This document shows, piece after piece, positions 17,266 to 26,388 of a stretch of DNA of 64,000 nucleotides. Under the pieces are notes generated by a model that was not told the origin of the DNA, did not search any database, and worked only from the letters and a program-made list of their open reading frames with translations. Made by a program: the position numbers and the translations under genes. The stretch spans positions 1 through 64,000 of the forward strand of contig AMYZ01000011.1 of NCBI GenBank assembly GCA_000335715.1. The letters are read 5' to 3'. This DNA is from a beta proteobacterium L13. GTDB lineage: Bacteria > Pseudomonadota > Gammaproteobacteria > Burkholderiales > Chromobacteriaceae. The first letter of the stretch is position 1, and every line of letters starts with the position of its first letter.

Positions 17266-18602
17266 AGGGCGATATCCTGATCCGTAATGCGCGGCTGGTG
17301 AACGAGGGTTGCATCAGCGAGGGCGACTTGCTGGTGCGCGGCGGCCGCATAGCGCGCATTGCGGCCAGTATCGACGCCGAAGCCCGGCACGAGATCGACG
17401 CGGCAGGCGGCTGGCTGCTGCCTGGCATGATCGACGACCAGGTGCACTTTCGCGAGCCGGGGCTCACGCACAAAGGCTGCATCGCCACCGAATCGCGCGC
17501 GGCGCTGGCTGGTGGCATTACCAGCTTCATGGACATGCCGAATACCACGCCCACCACCACCACGCTGGACGCGCTGGCGCACAAGGAATGGTTGGCCGCA
17601 CAGCACAGCGCGGCCAACTATGGCTTTCATTTTGGTGCCGCCAGCGACAATCTGGACCTGGTCGCGGCGCTGCCACCCGAGCGGGTGGCCGGGGTAAAAG
17701 TGTTCATGGGCGCCAGTACCGGCAATATGCTGCTGGACGAGCCCGCCTTGCTGGAGCGCCTGTTCGCCAGCGTGCCCACCGTGCTGCTGGCGCACTGCGA
17801 ACACACCCCCACGGTAGAGGCCGACAGTGCGCGCCTGCGGGCGCAATACGGCGACGCGGCCACTGCGGCGCTACACCCGCAGGTGCGCAGCGCCGAGGCC
17901 TGCTGGCGTAGCAGCAGCCTGGCGGTAAGCCTGGCGCGGCAATTCGGTACCCGGCTGCACGTGCTGCACCTCACCACCGCCCGCGAGCTGGCGCTGTTCG
18001 ACGCCGGGCCGCTGGCCGACAAGCGCATCACCGCCGAAGCCTGTGTGCACCACCTGCTGTTTGACGAGGCCGATTACGCCACGCTGGGCAACCGCCTGAA
18101 GTGCAACCCGTCGGTGAAAACTGCCGCCGACCGCGCTGCTTTGCTGCAGGCCTTGCAGGATGGCCGCTTGGACGTGATCGGCACCGACCACGCACCACAT
18201 ACCACCGAAGAAAAAGCCCGCCCGTACTGGCAGGCACCCAGCGGGCTGCCGCTGGTGCAGCACGCTTTGCCCGCGCTGATGGGGCTGGTGGACGACGGCG
18301 TGCTGACGCTGCCGCAGCTGGTACAGAAAACCAGCCACAACGTGGCCGAGCTGTTTGCCATCCGCGAGCGCGGCTATCTGTACGAGGGTTATTGGGCGGA
18401 CCTGGCCTTGCTGGCGCCGGGTGCCGGGCCGGTGCTGCCGCTGATGTCGCGTTGCGGCTGGTCGCCGTTCGAGCACCGCCCCTTGCGCCATCACGTGCGC
18501 GCCACCGTGGTGTCCGGCCAGCTGGGCTGGTACCAGGGGCGATTGCTGCCCGGTGTGCAGGGCAGGGCCTTGCAGTACCAACGCAGCGGGGGCGGGCGAT
18601 GA
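17262..18602 (+). CDS. Dihydroorotase paralog of the zinc-starvation operon (class I type)
   Basis: This is a 446-residue amidohydrolase. Most metal-site elements of class I dihydroorotase are present: Lys in [14 protein letters not shown], His in LLAHCEHT, His in LHVLHLTTA and Asp in [11 protein letters not shown]. The normally invariant first HxH motif reads [10 protein letters not shown], so the first zinc-ligand His is replaced by Gln. Zur-controlled PyrC paralogs are known to accompany COG0523 proteins and are thought to keep pyrimidine synthesis running when zinc is scarce. The substitution fits altered or reduced metal dependence. It is coupled to both neighbours by 4-nt overlaps. Confidence 0.82.
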   Translation: MKGDILIRNARLVNEGCISEGDLLVRGGRIARIAASIDAEARHEIDAAGGWLLPGMIDDQVHFREPGLTHKGCIATESRAALAGGITSFMDMPNTTPTTTTLDALAHKEWLAAQHSAANYGFHFGAASDNLDLVAALPPERVAGVKVFMGASTGNMLLDEPALLERLFASVPTVLLAHCEHTPTVEADSARLRAQYGDAATAALHPQVRSAEACWRSSSLAVSLARQFGTRLHVLHLTTARELALFDAGPLADKRITAEACVHHLLFDEADYATLGNRLKCNPSVKTAADRAALLQALQDGRLDVIGTDHAPHTTEEKARPYWQAPSGLPLVQHALPALMGLVDDGVLTLPQLVQKTSHNVAELFAIRERGYLYEGYWADLALLAPGAGPVLPLMSRCGWSPFEHRPLRHHVRATVVSGQLGWYQGRLLPGVQGRALQYQRSGGGR

Positions 18603-19228
18603 GCGACGTGATGGTGTGTGACGATCTGGCCGGCTTGCCGGCTATCTTGCAGCCGCAGCTACAGCTGCTGCACTGGCAGCGCGCCTTGTCACCGGCTATT
18701 GCCAGCTATCTGGCCGGGTTGGCCGCAGCCGGCCAGCTAGGCCTGGGCATGCGCGGCCAACTGCAGCCGGGCGAGCAACCGCACCTGGCCAGCTGGTTGC
18801 CCGCTGCGGGGCGCGATGCCGCAGCCGGCGATCTGGCCCTGCTGGCCGACCTGTTTGGCACTTTGCTGGGCTGCCCGCAAGTGGGCTGGCGTATCGAGGT
18901 GCTGCAGCAGGCCATGTGCCCGCGTTTTCATGTCGACCGTACCGGCATGCGCCTGGTGTGCACCTGGCAGGGCGCCGGTACCGAGTGGCTGGCCGAGGCC
19001 GACGCCGACCGCCGCTATCTGGGCGCGGGTAGCGCCGGCTTGCCCGATGCGGCCAGCGGCTTGCTGCGTGGCGGCGGCAAGGTTGGCCGCAGCGTGGCGG
19101 GGGATGTGCTGTTGCTGAAGGGCAGCCTGTGGCAGGGCAACGCCGGGCGCGGGGCGATTCACCGCTCGCCAGCGGTGGCTGGTGGCTTGCCGCGTGTGAT
19201 GCTGGCTCTGGATGCCTTGTGGGCGTGA
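18599..19228 (+). CDS. DUF1826 domain protein, zinc-regulon associated
   Basis: The 209-residue cytoplasmic protein has no signal peptide. The C-terminal half holds the DUF1826 signature, MCPRFHVDRTGMRLVCTWQG followed by GTEWL, and VAGDVLLLKGSLWQGN with IHRSP near the end. The family is of unknown function and recurs beside COG0523 GTPases under Zur control. The His and Asp pattern (FHVD...IHRSP) looks like a possible metal or cofactor site reminiscent of cupin/2OG enzymes, but I cannot prove it. The gene overlaps the dihydroorotase paralog by 4 nt and ends the operon. Confidence 0.8.
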   Translation: MSDVMVCDDLAGLPAILQPQLQLLHWQRALSPAIASYLAGLAAAGQLGLGMRGQLQPGEQPHLASWLPAAGRDAAAGDLALLADLFGTLLGCPQVGWRIEVLQQAMCPRFHVDRTGMRLVCTWQGAGTEWLAEADADRRYLGAGSAGLPDAASGLLRGGGKVGRSVAGDVLLLKGSLWQGNAGRGAIHRSPAVAGGLPRVMLALDALWA

Positions 19229-19294
19229 GGTGGATTGATAACGTGGGTGATTGCATTTGCCTATGGCATATCACTACAGATGGTTACCTAATGC

Positions 19295-19308
19295 TTGATC
19301 TGGATCAG
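19295..19308. promoter_or_regulatory. FNR-type box upstream of feoAB
   Basis: TTGAT-CTGG-ATCAG matches the FNR/Anr consensus TTGAT-N4-ATCAA at all but the last base. It lies about 100 nt before the feoA start, with possible -10 elements (TTATTG or TACGAT) 30-45 nt downstream of its centre. Anaerobic activation of ferrous-iron uptake is the expected logic. An AT-rich stretch with weak Fur-like character follows at about 19345-19368. Confidence 0.6.
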
Positions 19309-19401
19309 CCCTTGTGGGTGTACATGAACAAAGCTTATTGCTACGATAAAAAGAATTAATCTCATTTGATGTTCTTCCGCATCGATAGCAAGGAGCGCGT
19401 T

Positions 19402-19671
19402 TTGTCCCACACTGCCACCCCGCTGCACCTGCTGCCCAAGGGCGCCCGTGCCACCATTGTCGATATTGCCAGCCATAGCCATTTTGGCGAGCTGGACGCG
19501 CAGGTAACCTTGCGTCTGAAAGAGCTGGGTTTCCTGCCCGGCGCCGTGCTGCAGGTTATCGGCTTTGGCCTGTTCGGCGCCGACCCGGTGGCCGTGCGCA
19601 TCAATGGCACCAAGTTCGGCCTGCGCCGCAGCGAAGCGGCCAAGATCATTACCACTGTTCACCCTGCCTGA
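19402..19671 (+). CDS. feoA: Ferrous iron transport protein FeoA
   Basis: This is a small 89-residue SH3-like protein with the FeoA pattern LRLKELGFLPGAVLQVIG and VAVRINGTKFGLRRSEAAKI. It acts on the cytoplasmic side with FeoB. The TTG at 19402 is preceded by AAGGAG at a 6-nt spacing and is the best start; an ATG 33 nt upstream lacks a ribosome-binding site. feoB starts 7 nt after its stop. Confidence 0.88.
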   Translation: MSHTATPLHLLPKGARATIVDIASHSHFGELDAQVTLRLKELGFLPGAVLQVIGFGLFGADPVAVRINGTKFGLRRSEAAKIITTVHPA

Positions 19672-19678
19672 TTCCGTC

Positions 19679-21523
19679 ATGTCCCAATCCCTTTTGCGTT
19701 TTGCCCTGGTGGGTAACCCCAACTGCGGCAAGACCGCGCTGTTCAATAGCCTGACCGGCTCCCGTGCCAAAGTGGCCAACTACGCCGGTGTTACCGTGGA
19801 AAAGCGCCTGGGCAGCCTGTCTGGCCTGGGCCGCCCCGCCGAGCTGATCGACCTGCCCGGCACCTATAGCCTGTACGTGGCCTCACCCGACGAGCAGGTG
19901 GCGCGCCGCGTGATTCTGGGTGAAATGGCCGGCGAGGCCGCGCCAGACGTGCTGGTGGCCGTGGTGGATGCCACCAATATCAAGCTCGGCCTGCGCCTGG
20001 TGCTGGAGCTGCAGGCACTGGGCCTGCCGATGATTCTGGCACTGAACCTGGCCGATGCGGCACGCAGCCGTGGCATTACCATCGACACCGCCATGCTGTC
20101 GCAACAGCTGGGCATGCCTGTGGTGGAAACCGTGGCAGTGCGCAAAAACGGCGTAGCCGACCTGCAAGCGGCCATGGCCGAGTGTGCGGCCAACGCTGGC
20201 CGCCGCAGCGGCCAGCTGGCGCTGCCGGAACGTGCCGAGGCGGTAGAGGCACTGTACGCCCGTATCGACACCCTGCTGGCCACCAGCGTATCGGCACCGT
20301 CGCAAGCCCCGGCCTGGCAAGACCGGCTGGACGCGCTGGTGATGCACCCGGTGCTGGGCTTGGTGCTACTGGCTACCATCCTGCTGTTGATGTTCCAGGC
20401 TGTATTTGCCTGGGCGGCGCCGGTGATGGACGCGATCGAAGCCAGCATGGGCTGGCTGGGGGAGAGCGCCGGCGCGCTGCTGCCGGACGGCATCCTGCAT
20501 GACTTTGTGGTGGATGGCTTGATTGCCGGTGTTGGCGGCGTGCTGGTGTTCCTGCCGCAGATCATTATCCTGTTTGCCTTTATCCTGGCGCTGGAAGACT
20601 CCGGCTACCTGCCGCGTGCGGCTTTCCTGCTGGACCGCCTGATGCGCGGCGTGGGCCTGTCCGGGCGTTCGTTCATCCCCATGCTGTCCAGCTTTGCCTG
20701 CGCGGTACCGGGCATCATGTCCACGCGCAGCATCGCCGACCCGAAAGAGCGGCTGGTGACCATCCTCACCGCGCCGCTGATGACCTGCTCGGCGCGGCTG
20801 CCGGTATACGCGGTGGTGATCGGTGCTTTCGTGCCGCAGCAAAGCGTGTGGGGCGTGTTCAACCTGCAGGGCCTGACGCTGTTTGCCTTGTACATCGCCG
20901 GCATCGCCAGTGCCGCGCTGGTGGCCTGGGTGATGCGCCGCCGCGAGGCTGCCAGCCAGGGTTTCCCGCTGCTGCTGGAGCTGCCCAACTACCGCTGGCC
21001 CAATGCCTACCATTTTGTACTGGGGCTGAAAGAGCGGGCGTGGATCTTCTTGCGCCGCGTGGGCACCATCATCCTGGCACTGTCCATCGTGCTGTGGTTC
21101 CTGGCCACCTTCCCGCATGCCCCGGCTAACGCTACGCTGCCGGCCATCGAATACAGTTTTGCCGGCATGCTGGGCAAGCTGATGCAGCCTTTGTTCGAGC
21201 CGCTGGGTTTCAACTGGCAGATGTGTATTGCGCTGATTCCTGCCATGGCCGCGCGCGAGGTGGCGGTGAGCGCGCTGGCTACCGTTTACGCGGTAGGCGG
21301 CGAAGATGCGCTAGGCGGCGCGCTAGCACACGACTGGGCGCTGCCGGTAGCACTAGCGTACCTGGCGTGGTTTGTGTACGCCCCGCAGTGCCTGGCCACC
21401 ATCGCTGTGGTACGTCGCGAAACCAACTCGCTGCGCGCTACCGTCATTTTTACCGGCTACCTGTTTGCGCTGGCTTACTTTGCCGCGCTGCTGGTGCGCC
21501 AGATAGCGGCCCTGTGGGCCTGA
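19679..21523 (+). CDS. feoB: Ferrous iron transporter FeoB
   Basis: The 614-residue protein has an N-terminal G domain with G1 GNPNCGKTALFN, G2 region ANYAGVTVEK, G3 DLPGTYSL and a G4-like motif reading NLAD, where NxxD is usual. A long membrane part with gate motifs follows (LEDSGYLPRAAFLLDRLMR, SFACAVPGIMSTR, LTAPLMTCSARLPVY). It imports Fe(II) across the inner membrane. At 614 residues it is a short FeoB type. It is flanked by feoA and a Cys-rich accessory gene instead of feoC. Confidence 0.93.
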   Translation: MSQSLLRFALVGNPNCGKTALFNSLTGSRAKVANYAGVTVEKRLGSLSGLGRPAELIDLPGTYSLYVASPDEQVARRVILGEMAGEAAPDVLVAVVDATNIKLGLRLVLELQALGLPMILALNLADAARSRGITIDTAMLSQQLGMPVVETVAVRKNGVADLQAAMAECAANAGRRSGQLALPERAEAVEALYARIDTLLATSVSAPSQAPAWQDRLDALVMHPVLGLVLLATILLLMFQAVFAWAAPVMDAIEASMGWLGESAGALLPDGILHDFVVDGLIAGVGGVLVFLPQIIILFAFILALEDSGYLPRAAFLLDRLMRGVGLSGRSFIPMLSSFACAVPGIMSTRSIADPKERLVTILTAPLMTCSARLPVYAVVIGAFVPQQSVWGVFNLQGLTLFALYIAGIASAALVAWVMRRREAASQGFPLLLELPNYRWPNAYHFVLGLKERAWIFLRRVGTIILALSIVLWFLATFPHAPANATLPAIEYSFAGMLGKLMQPLFEPLGFNWQMCIALIPAMAAREVAVSALATVYAVGGEDALGGALAHDWALPVALAYLAWFVYAPQCLATIAVVRRETNSLRATVIFTGYLFALAYFAALLVRQIAALWA

Positions 21524-21538
21524 TGCAAGGAGAGCAAG

Positions 21539-21706
21539 ATGAGTGAAGGTATCCAGGGCGCTATCGTGGGCCTGATCGTGGCCGCAGCGGCACTGTACCT
21601 GCTGCGCAAATACCTGCCGCGTGGCCGCAAGCCGGTGCCGGGCGCCGAGCCCAAGTCGGGCGGTTGCGGTAGCTGCGGCAGCTGCAAAGGCGGCAGCTGC
21701 CACTAG
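21539..21706 (+). CDS. FeoB-associated Cys-rich membrane protein
   Basis: This 55-residue protein begins 15 nt after feoB behind GGAGAG. It has one membrane helix (about residues 7-21, GAIVGLIVAAAALYLL), a basic patch, and a C-terminal tail GGCGSCGSCKGGSCH with four Cys and a His. Small Cys-rich proteins of this type sit in place of FeoC in some feo operons. The tail could bind iron or an Fe-S cluster at the FeoB gate. The function is unproven. Confidence 0.78.
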   Translation: MSEGIQGAIVGLIVAAAALYLLRKYLPRGRKPVPGAEPKSGGCGSCGSCKGGSCH

Positions 21707-21730
21707 TCTGCTGGTCTGTTTGCTTGAGCC

Positions 21731-21768
21731 CACCCCCTGCTAGCGATGGCCAGCAGGGGGTGTTTTTT
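21731..21768 (+). terminator. Terminator of the feo operon
   Basis: An 11-bp perfect stem CACCCCCTGCT/AGCAGGGGGTG with a 10-nt loop is followed by six T residues. Confidence 0.9.
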
Positions 21769-21853
21769 CACGGCTTTGCCAATAAGGGGTGTACTTGTGC
21801 GGGCTGCCAGCCTGTTCTAGGCTAGAACCTATCGAAATTAATAGATAACAATA

Positions 21854-22591
21854 ATGAAAAAAGCCCTGTTGGCCACCTGTGTCACCGTTTTGCTACTGCC
21901 TGCCATGGCGATGGCGGCCAGCATCAAAGCGTATACTGAGGCTTTGCCACCGCTGAATTACGAAGAAAACGGCAAGGTAAGCGGCTTTGCCAGCGAGTTA
22001 TTGCGCCAGATGGCGAGCGAGGCCGGCCATAGCGTGCAGTTGGAGGTGATGCCGTGGATGCGGGCTTACCGCACGGTAAAGCAGCAGCCTGGCAGTGCGC
22101 TGTATAGCATCGTGCGTAACCCCGAGCGCGAGGCGCTGTTCAAGTGGGTAGGGCCCATCGCGCCGCGCCGCATTATGGTGTACGCGCTGGCGAGCCGCCC
22201 CGATGTCAAGGTGCGCCGCCCGCAAGACCTGCTGCGCTACCGGCTGGGGGTGCTGGCCGAATCCGGCGCGGCTAGCCAGCTGCTGCAGCTGGGCCTGCCT
22301 GAAGCCCGGCTGGAGTATGGCCAGAGTGACGAGGTTAACCTCAAGAAACTGCTGCTCGGGCGCGCAGACGGCGTGGTGATGCTGGACTGGGCCATGCGCT
22401 GGCAGCAAAAGCTGCAGCAGGTAGATGCGGCGCACATCCGCCCGGTGTGGTCGCTGGACCGGCGCTACCAGTACTGGTTTGCCTTCAATAAAGACACCGA
22501 TCCCGCCACGCTGCGCAGCCTGCAGCGCGCGCTGGACCAGCTACGCGCCGACGGCCGCCTGGCTGCACTCAAGCGCCGCTACGGCGCCTGA
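21854..22591 (+). CDS. Periplasmic solute-binding protein, SBP_bac_3 type (TM0202-like, PBP2)
   Basis: The 245-residue protein has a signal peptide (LLATCVTVLLLPAMAMA). The mature sequence starts IKAYTEALPPLNYEENGKVSG, the usual start of polar amino-acid-type binding proteins. The motif VEVMPWMRAYRTVKQQPG is common in orphan members related to ABC-type amino-acid receptors. No transporter genes are nearby, so it may act as a solitary receptor or environmental sensor. Its 3' end overlaps the convergent LysR gene by 13 nt. Confidence 0.8.
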   Translation: MKKALLATCVTVLLLPAMAMAASIKAYTEALPPLNYEENGKVSGFASELLRQMASEAGHSVQLEVMPWMRAYRTVKQQPGSALYSIVRNPEREALFKWVGPIAPRRIMVYALASRPDVKVRRPQDLLRYRLGVLAESGAASQLLQLGLPEARLEYGQSDEVNLKKLLLGRADGVVMLDWAMRWQQKLQQVDAAHIRPVWSLDRRYQYWFAFNKDTDPATLRSLQRALDQLRADGRLAALKRRYGA

Positions 22592-23481
22592 TCCCACGGC
22601 GCGCCGGCAAAGCGCGCCAGCAGAAAATCCAGCAGTGCCCGCACCGCCGGTGACAGGTGGCGGCGCGACGCGTACAGCGCGTAGATGGTCATCTGCGGCA
22701 CTGCCCATTCCCCCAGCACGGCGTGTAGTTGGCCGCTGGCCAGCAGCGGTGCAGCCAGGTAAGTGGGTTGCAGCGCAATGCCGCCGCCAGCCAGCGCCGC
22801 GTGTAGCAGCACGGTGGCTTCGTTGGCGGTAAAGCGGGTAGGCACGCTGACGCTTTGCCACTCGCCATCGCGGCCAAAGCGCCAGGTGCTGCGGCCAAAG
22901 TTGGCGTAGCCCAGGCAGCGGTGGCGGGCCAGGTCGGCGGGCTGTTGCGGCCAACCTTGCGCCGCCAGGTAGGCCGGGCTGGCCACCAGTACCGACTCGC
23001 AGCTGGCCAGCGGGCGGGCGATCAGCGCCGGGTCCGGCTCGCTGCTGATGCGGATGGCCAGGTCGATGCGCGCCTCCACCAGGTTCAGCGCCGCGTCACC
23101 CACGTTCAGGTCTATCTTCAGTTGCGGTTGTAGCGCCAGAAAATCGCTGATGGCCGCCGCCAGGTGCGCGTGACCAAACGACATGCTGCTGGTGAGCCGT
23201 AGTTGGCCGCGCAGCGTGCCGTCCGGCGGCGCCACCTCGTCTTCGGTTTCTTCGGCCAGCGCCAGCATCTGCAGGCAGCGGCGCAGCGCCTGCTCGCCGG
23301 CGTCGGTCAGCGTCACGCGGCGGGTGGTGCGCTGTAGCAGGCGGGCGCCCAGCCATTGCTCCATCTCGGCCACGTAGCGCGTCACCATGGCGCGTGACAT
23401 GCCTAGCCGCTCGGCGCTGGCGGTAAAGCTGCCGCTGGCAGCCACGTCGGCAAACACCTGCATGGCGGTGAGTCTGTCCAT
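22579..23481 (-). CDS. LysR-family transcriptional regulator
   Basis: This is a 300-residue LysR protein of the AaeR/PgrR (CrgA-like) subgroup. The N-terminal helix-turn-helix reads FADVAASGSFTASAERLGMS, followed by ARLLQRTTRRVTLTDAGEQ. The effector domain includes DLAIRISSEPDPALIARPL. The ATG at 23481 matches the family start; the longer open frame is not supported. It is divergent from the MBL-fold gene at 23612, with a 130-nt intergenic region, so that gene and the DsbA-like gene after it are the likely targets. Confidence 0.87.
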   Translation of the reverse strand: MDRLTAMQVFADVAASGSFTASAERLGMSRAMVTRYVAEMEQWLGARLLQRTTRRVTLTDAGEQALRRCLQMLALAEETEDEVAPPDGTLRGQLRLTSSMSFGHAHLAAAISDFLALQPQLKIDLNVGDAALNLVEARIDLAIRISSEPDPALIARPLASCESVLVASPAYLAAQGWPQQPADLARHRCLGYANFGRSTWRFGRDGEWQSVSVPTRFTANEATVLLHAALAGGGIALQPTYLAAPLLASGQLHAVLGEWAVPQMTIYALYASRRHLSPAVRALLDFLLARFAGAPWDQAP

Positions 23482-23611
23482 TATCTGCTCGATTTGTGCA
23501 ACAAATATGCGCAGATTAACGCGTTTATCTGCGCGCTTGGTGAAATTATAGTGACGTCCATACCAGATGCACACCGCGGCAGTGTTTGCCGCCTCACTGA
23601 AAGGACTGACC

Positions 23612-24475
23612 ATGATTCGCCAAACCCTGCTTGCTGCCTCTTTTGCCCTGGCCTTTGGTGCCGCCCACGCTGCCGAGCCGCTGAACCTGAAGGTGTACAA
23701 CGCCGACGGTAACAGCTTCCACGCCAACGCCGTGGTGGTGAGCGGCAAGAGCGAGGCGGTGGTGATCGACACCGGCTTTACCCGCGCCGACGCCTACCGC
23801 ATTGCGGCCAACGTGCTGGACAGCGGCAAAACGCTGAAAACCATCTTCATCAGCAACGCAGACCCGGACTACTACTTTGGCGCCGAAGTGCTGAAGCAGA
23901 TCTTCCCGCAGGCCGAGGTGGTAACCACCGCAGCCGTACGCGAGAAAATCAGCGCCAAGCTGGCTGGCAAGGTAGCGTTCTGGGGCCCGAAAATGGGCGC
24001 CAATGCCCCGGTCAAACCGGTACTGCCTGCTGCGCTGGCGGCTGACAAACTGACCGTAGACGGCGAAGAGATTGCCATCCGTGGCACCAGCGGCGTGCTG
24101 GCACACCGCCCGTACGTGTGGATTCCGTCCATCCGCGCCATCGCTGGCAACGTGGCCGTGTTCGGCAAGCTGCACGTTTGGACTGCCGACACCCAGCAAG
24201 CGGCCGAGCGCCAGGCCTGGGTTGCCCAGCTGGACGAAATGAAAGCGCTGAAACCGGCCGTGGTGGTACCGGGCCATATGCTGCCGGGCACCGCGCTGGA
24301 TACCAGCGCTATCGATTACACCCGCCAGTATCTGCTGCGCTTTGACAGCGAAGCGGCCAAGGCCAAAACCGGCGCCGAGCTGATCGACGCCATGAAGCGT
24401 GCTTACCCGGAAGCAGGCCTGGGCATTGCGCTGGATATCGGCGCCAAAGTGAATAAAGGCGAAATGAAATGGTAA
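23612..24475 (+). CDS. Secreted MBL-fold protein with degenerate metal site
   Basis: The 287-residue protein has a signal peptide (LLAASFALAFGAAHA). The metallo-beta-lactamase fold can be followed from AVVIDTGFTRADAYR to VVVPGHML. The canonical HxHxDH motif is replaced by SNADPDYYFGAEVL, so two of the three metal-binding His are missing and only the Asp and the final GH remain. It may be a non-hydrolytic or differently metallated member. It overlaps the next gene, a DsbA-like oxidoreductase, by 7 nt and lies divergent from a LysR gene. Confidence 0.78.
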   Translation: MIRQTLLAASFALAFGAAHAAEPLNLKVYNADGNSFHANAVVVSGKSEAVVIDTGFTRADAYRIAANVLDSGKTLKTIFISNADPDYYFGAEVLKQIFPQAEVVTTAAVREKISAKLAGKVAFWGPKMGANAPVKPVLPAALAADKLTVDGEEIAIRGTSGVLAHRPYVWIPSIRAIAGNVAVFGKLHVWTADTQQAAERQAWVAQLDEMKALKPAVVVPGHMLPGTALDTSAIDYTRQYLLRFDSEAAKAKTGAELIDAMKRAYPEAGLGIALDIGAKVNKGEMKW

Positions 24476-25164
24476 ACGCCACCCTGCATTACTACTACGA
24501 CCCGCTGTGTGGCTGGTGCTACGGTGCCGCACCGCTCACCGCTGCGGCGGCAGCCATCCCCGGCCTGCGCGTGGTACTGCACGCCGGTGCCATGATGAGT
24601 GGTGACAGCAGCCAGCCGGTAACACCGCAGCTGCGCAGCTATGTGATGCCGCACGACCAGCGCATCCACACGCTGACCGGCCAGCCCTTCGGTGACGCCT
24701 ACTTCAACGGCCTGCTGCAGGATGCCAGTGCGGTATTCGACAGCACGCCGCCGACGCTGGCGATTCTGGCGGCCGAGGCGCTGGCTGGCCGTGGCCTGGC
24801 CATGCTGCACCGTATCCAGCGGGCACATTACGCCGAGGGCCGCCGCATTGCCGACGCCGATGTGTTGCAGGCACTGGCCGCCGAGCTGGGGCTGGATGGC
24901 GTGGCCTTTGCAGCCGAGTATCAGCGCCAGGCTGGCGAGTTCGATGCCCACGTTGGCCGCAGCCATCGTGACATGGCGGCCAACGGCTTGCGCGGTTTTC
25001 CGTCGCTGCTGCTGGAGCTGAATGGCAAGCTGCAAAAGCTGGATATCTCGCCGTGGTTGGGCCAGCCCACCGCCTTTGCCGGCCATTTGCAGGCCTTGCT
25101 GGCAGGTGCCGCCGCCGGTGACACGGCGGGCGGTGCTTTCTGCACGCCACAGGGCTGCCAGTAG
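24469..25164 (+). CDS. DsbA-family protein (FrnE-like thioredoxin fold)
   Basis: The 231-residue protein has no signal peptide. The N-terminal redox motif is YDPLCGWCYG (Cys14-x-x-Cys17), as in the FrnE/DsbA-like group, and the cis-Pro region is GFPSLLLE near residue 180. The C-terminal tail CTPQGC adds two more Cys. FrnE-like proteins are cytoplasmic thiol oxidoreductases linked to stress. The start overlaps the end of the MBL-fold gene, so the two are cotranslated; a functional link is inferred only from this. Confidence 0.82.
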   Translation: MVNATLHYYYDPLCGWCYGAAPLTAAAAAIPGLRVVLHAGAMMSGDSSQPVTPQLRSYVMPHDQRIHTLTGQPFGDAYFNGLLQDASAVFDSTPPTLAILAAEALAGRGLAMLHRIQRAHYAEGRRIADADVLQALAAELGLDGVAFAAEYQRQAGEFDAHVGRSHRDMAANGLRGFPSLLLELNGKLQKLDISPWLGQPTAFAGHLQALLAGAAAGDTAGGAFCTPQGCQ

Positions 25165-25204
25165 CGAACACGCCATCGCAAGTGCTGTGATGGCGGCCAA
25201 CGGC

Positions 25205-25241
25205 AACACCCCCTGCGTGCCATGCATGCAGGGGGTGTTTT
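25205..25241 (+). terminator. Terminator after the MBL/DsbA operon
   Basis: A 12-bp perfect stem AACACCCCCTGC/GCAGGGGGTGTT has an 11-nt loop and a T-rich end. One copy of the dispersed GCGGCCAAC motif precedes it at 25193-25201. Confidence 0.88.
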
Positions 25242-25294
25242 GCATCGTGTGCACCGCCGGTGCGGCGGAAGCGCCGGCGGGTGCATGCGGCGCG

Positions 25295-25720
25295 TCAGTC
25301 CGCGATTTCCAGGTGTACGTCGATATTGCCGCGGGTGGCGTTGGAGTAGGGGCAAACCTGGTGGGCGTCGTGTACCAGCTGCGTCAGTACGGCCTTGTCC
25401 ATGCCCGGCGCGCTGATGCGCAGCGTGGCTTCAATGCCGAAACCGGCCGGAATCGGGCCGATGCCCACGCTGGCGGTAATGCTCAGGCTGGCCGGCAGGG
25501 CGATCTTCTGGCGTGCGGCTACAAACTTCATCGCGCCGATAAAGCAGGCCGAGTAGCCGGCGGCAAACAGCTGTTCCGGGTTGGTGCCGGGGCCGCCAGC
25601 GCCACCCAGGGCCTTGGGTGTGCTCAGTGCCACGTCGAGCGCGCCGTCGTCGCTCTGGCTGCGGCCGTCGCGGCCGCCGGTGGTGTGGGCGTGGGCAGTG
25701 TAGAGGATGTTTTCCAGCAT
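25295..25720 (-). CDS. ohr: Organic hydroperoxide resistance protein Ohr
   Basis: This 141-residue OsmC/Ohr-family thiol peroxidase has the two catalytic Cys at about residues 59 (GYSACFIGA) and 123 ([11 protein letters not shown]). It reduces organic hydroperoxides in the cytoplasm using lipoylated partners. The initial [19 protein letters not shown] is characteristic of Ohr and not of OsmC. The promoter region carries the palindrome ATAGCGTGCTAT, which matches the operator at the neighbouring regulator gene. Confidence 0.93.
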   Translation of the reverse strand: MLENILYTAHAHTTGGRDGRSQSDDGALDVALSTPKALGGAGGPGTNPEQLFAAGYSACFIGAMKFVAARQKIALPASLSITASVGIGPIPAGFGIEATLRISAPGMDKAVLTQLVHDAHQVCPYSNATRGNIDVHLEIAD

Positions 25721-25745
25721 GATTTTTCCTTTATTTTGCTATTAA

Positions 25746-25757
25746 ATAGCGTGCTAT
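25746..25757. promoter_or_regulatory. OhrR-type operator upstream of ohr
   Basis: The ATAGC-GT-GCTAT palindrome, 25 nt before the ohr start, shares its arms with the site upstream of ohrR (26306-26317). Confidence 0.65.
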
Positions 25758-25835
25758 GTATTTGCCGGCAAAAAAGGCAGTCAACACTGCCTGTGGTGCC
25801 GTGCCAGCTTGCCGGTAGGGGCTGGCACGCAGAAC

Positions 25836-26291
<456 letters not shown>

Positions 26292-26305
26292 GAGACGCAT
26301 GATAA

Positions 26306-26331
26306 ATAGCGCGCTATCTATTAGCAAGCTA
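26306..26331. promoter_or_regulatory. OhrR-type operator upstream of ohrR
   Basis: ATAGCGCGCTAT (26306-26317) is a perfect 12-bp palindrome and is followed by a related TAGCAAGCTA (26322-26331). The first is the same as the ohr operator apart from one base. Confidence 0.65.
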
Positions 26332-26340
26332 TTTGTGCGC

Positions 26341-26368
26341 AAAAATAAAGCCCGGCACAGGCCGGGCT
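26341..26368 (-). terminator. Terminator after the CsgG-like gene
   Basis: On the minus strand, AGCCCGGC-CTGT-GCCGGGCT is followed by a T-rich tract, 21 nt after the csgG-like stop. Confidence 0.85.
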
Positions 26369-26388
26369 CGCTGGCGCTTGCGGGGCGC

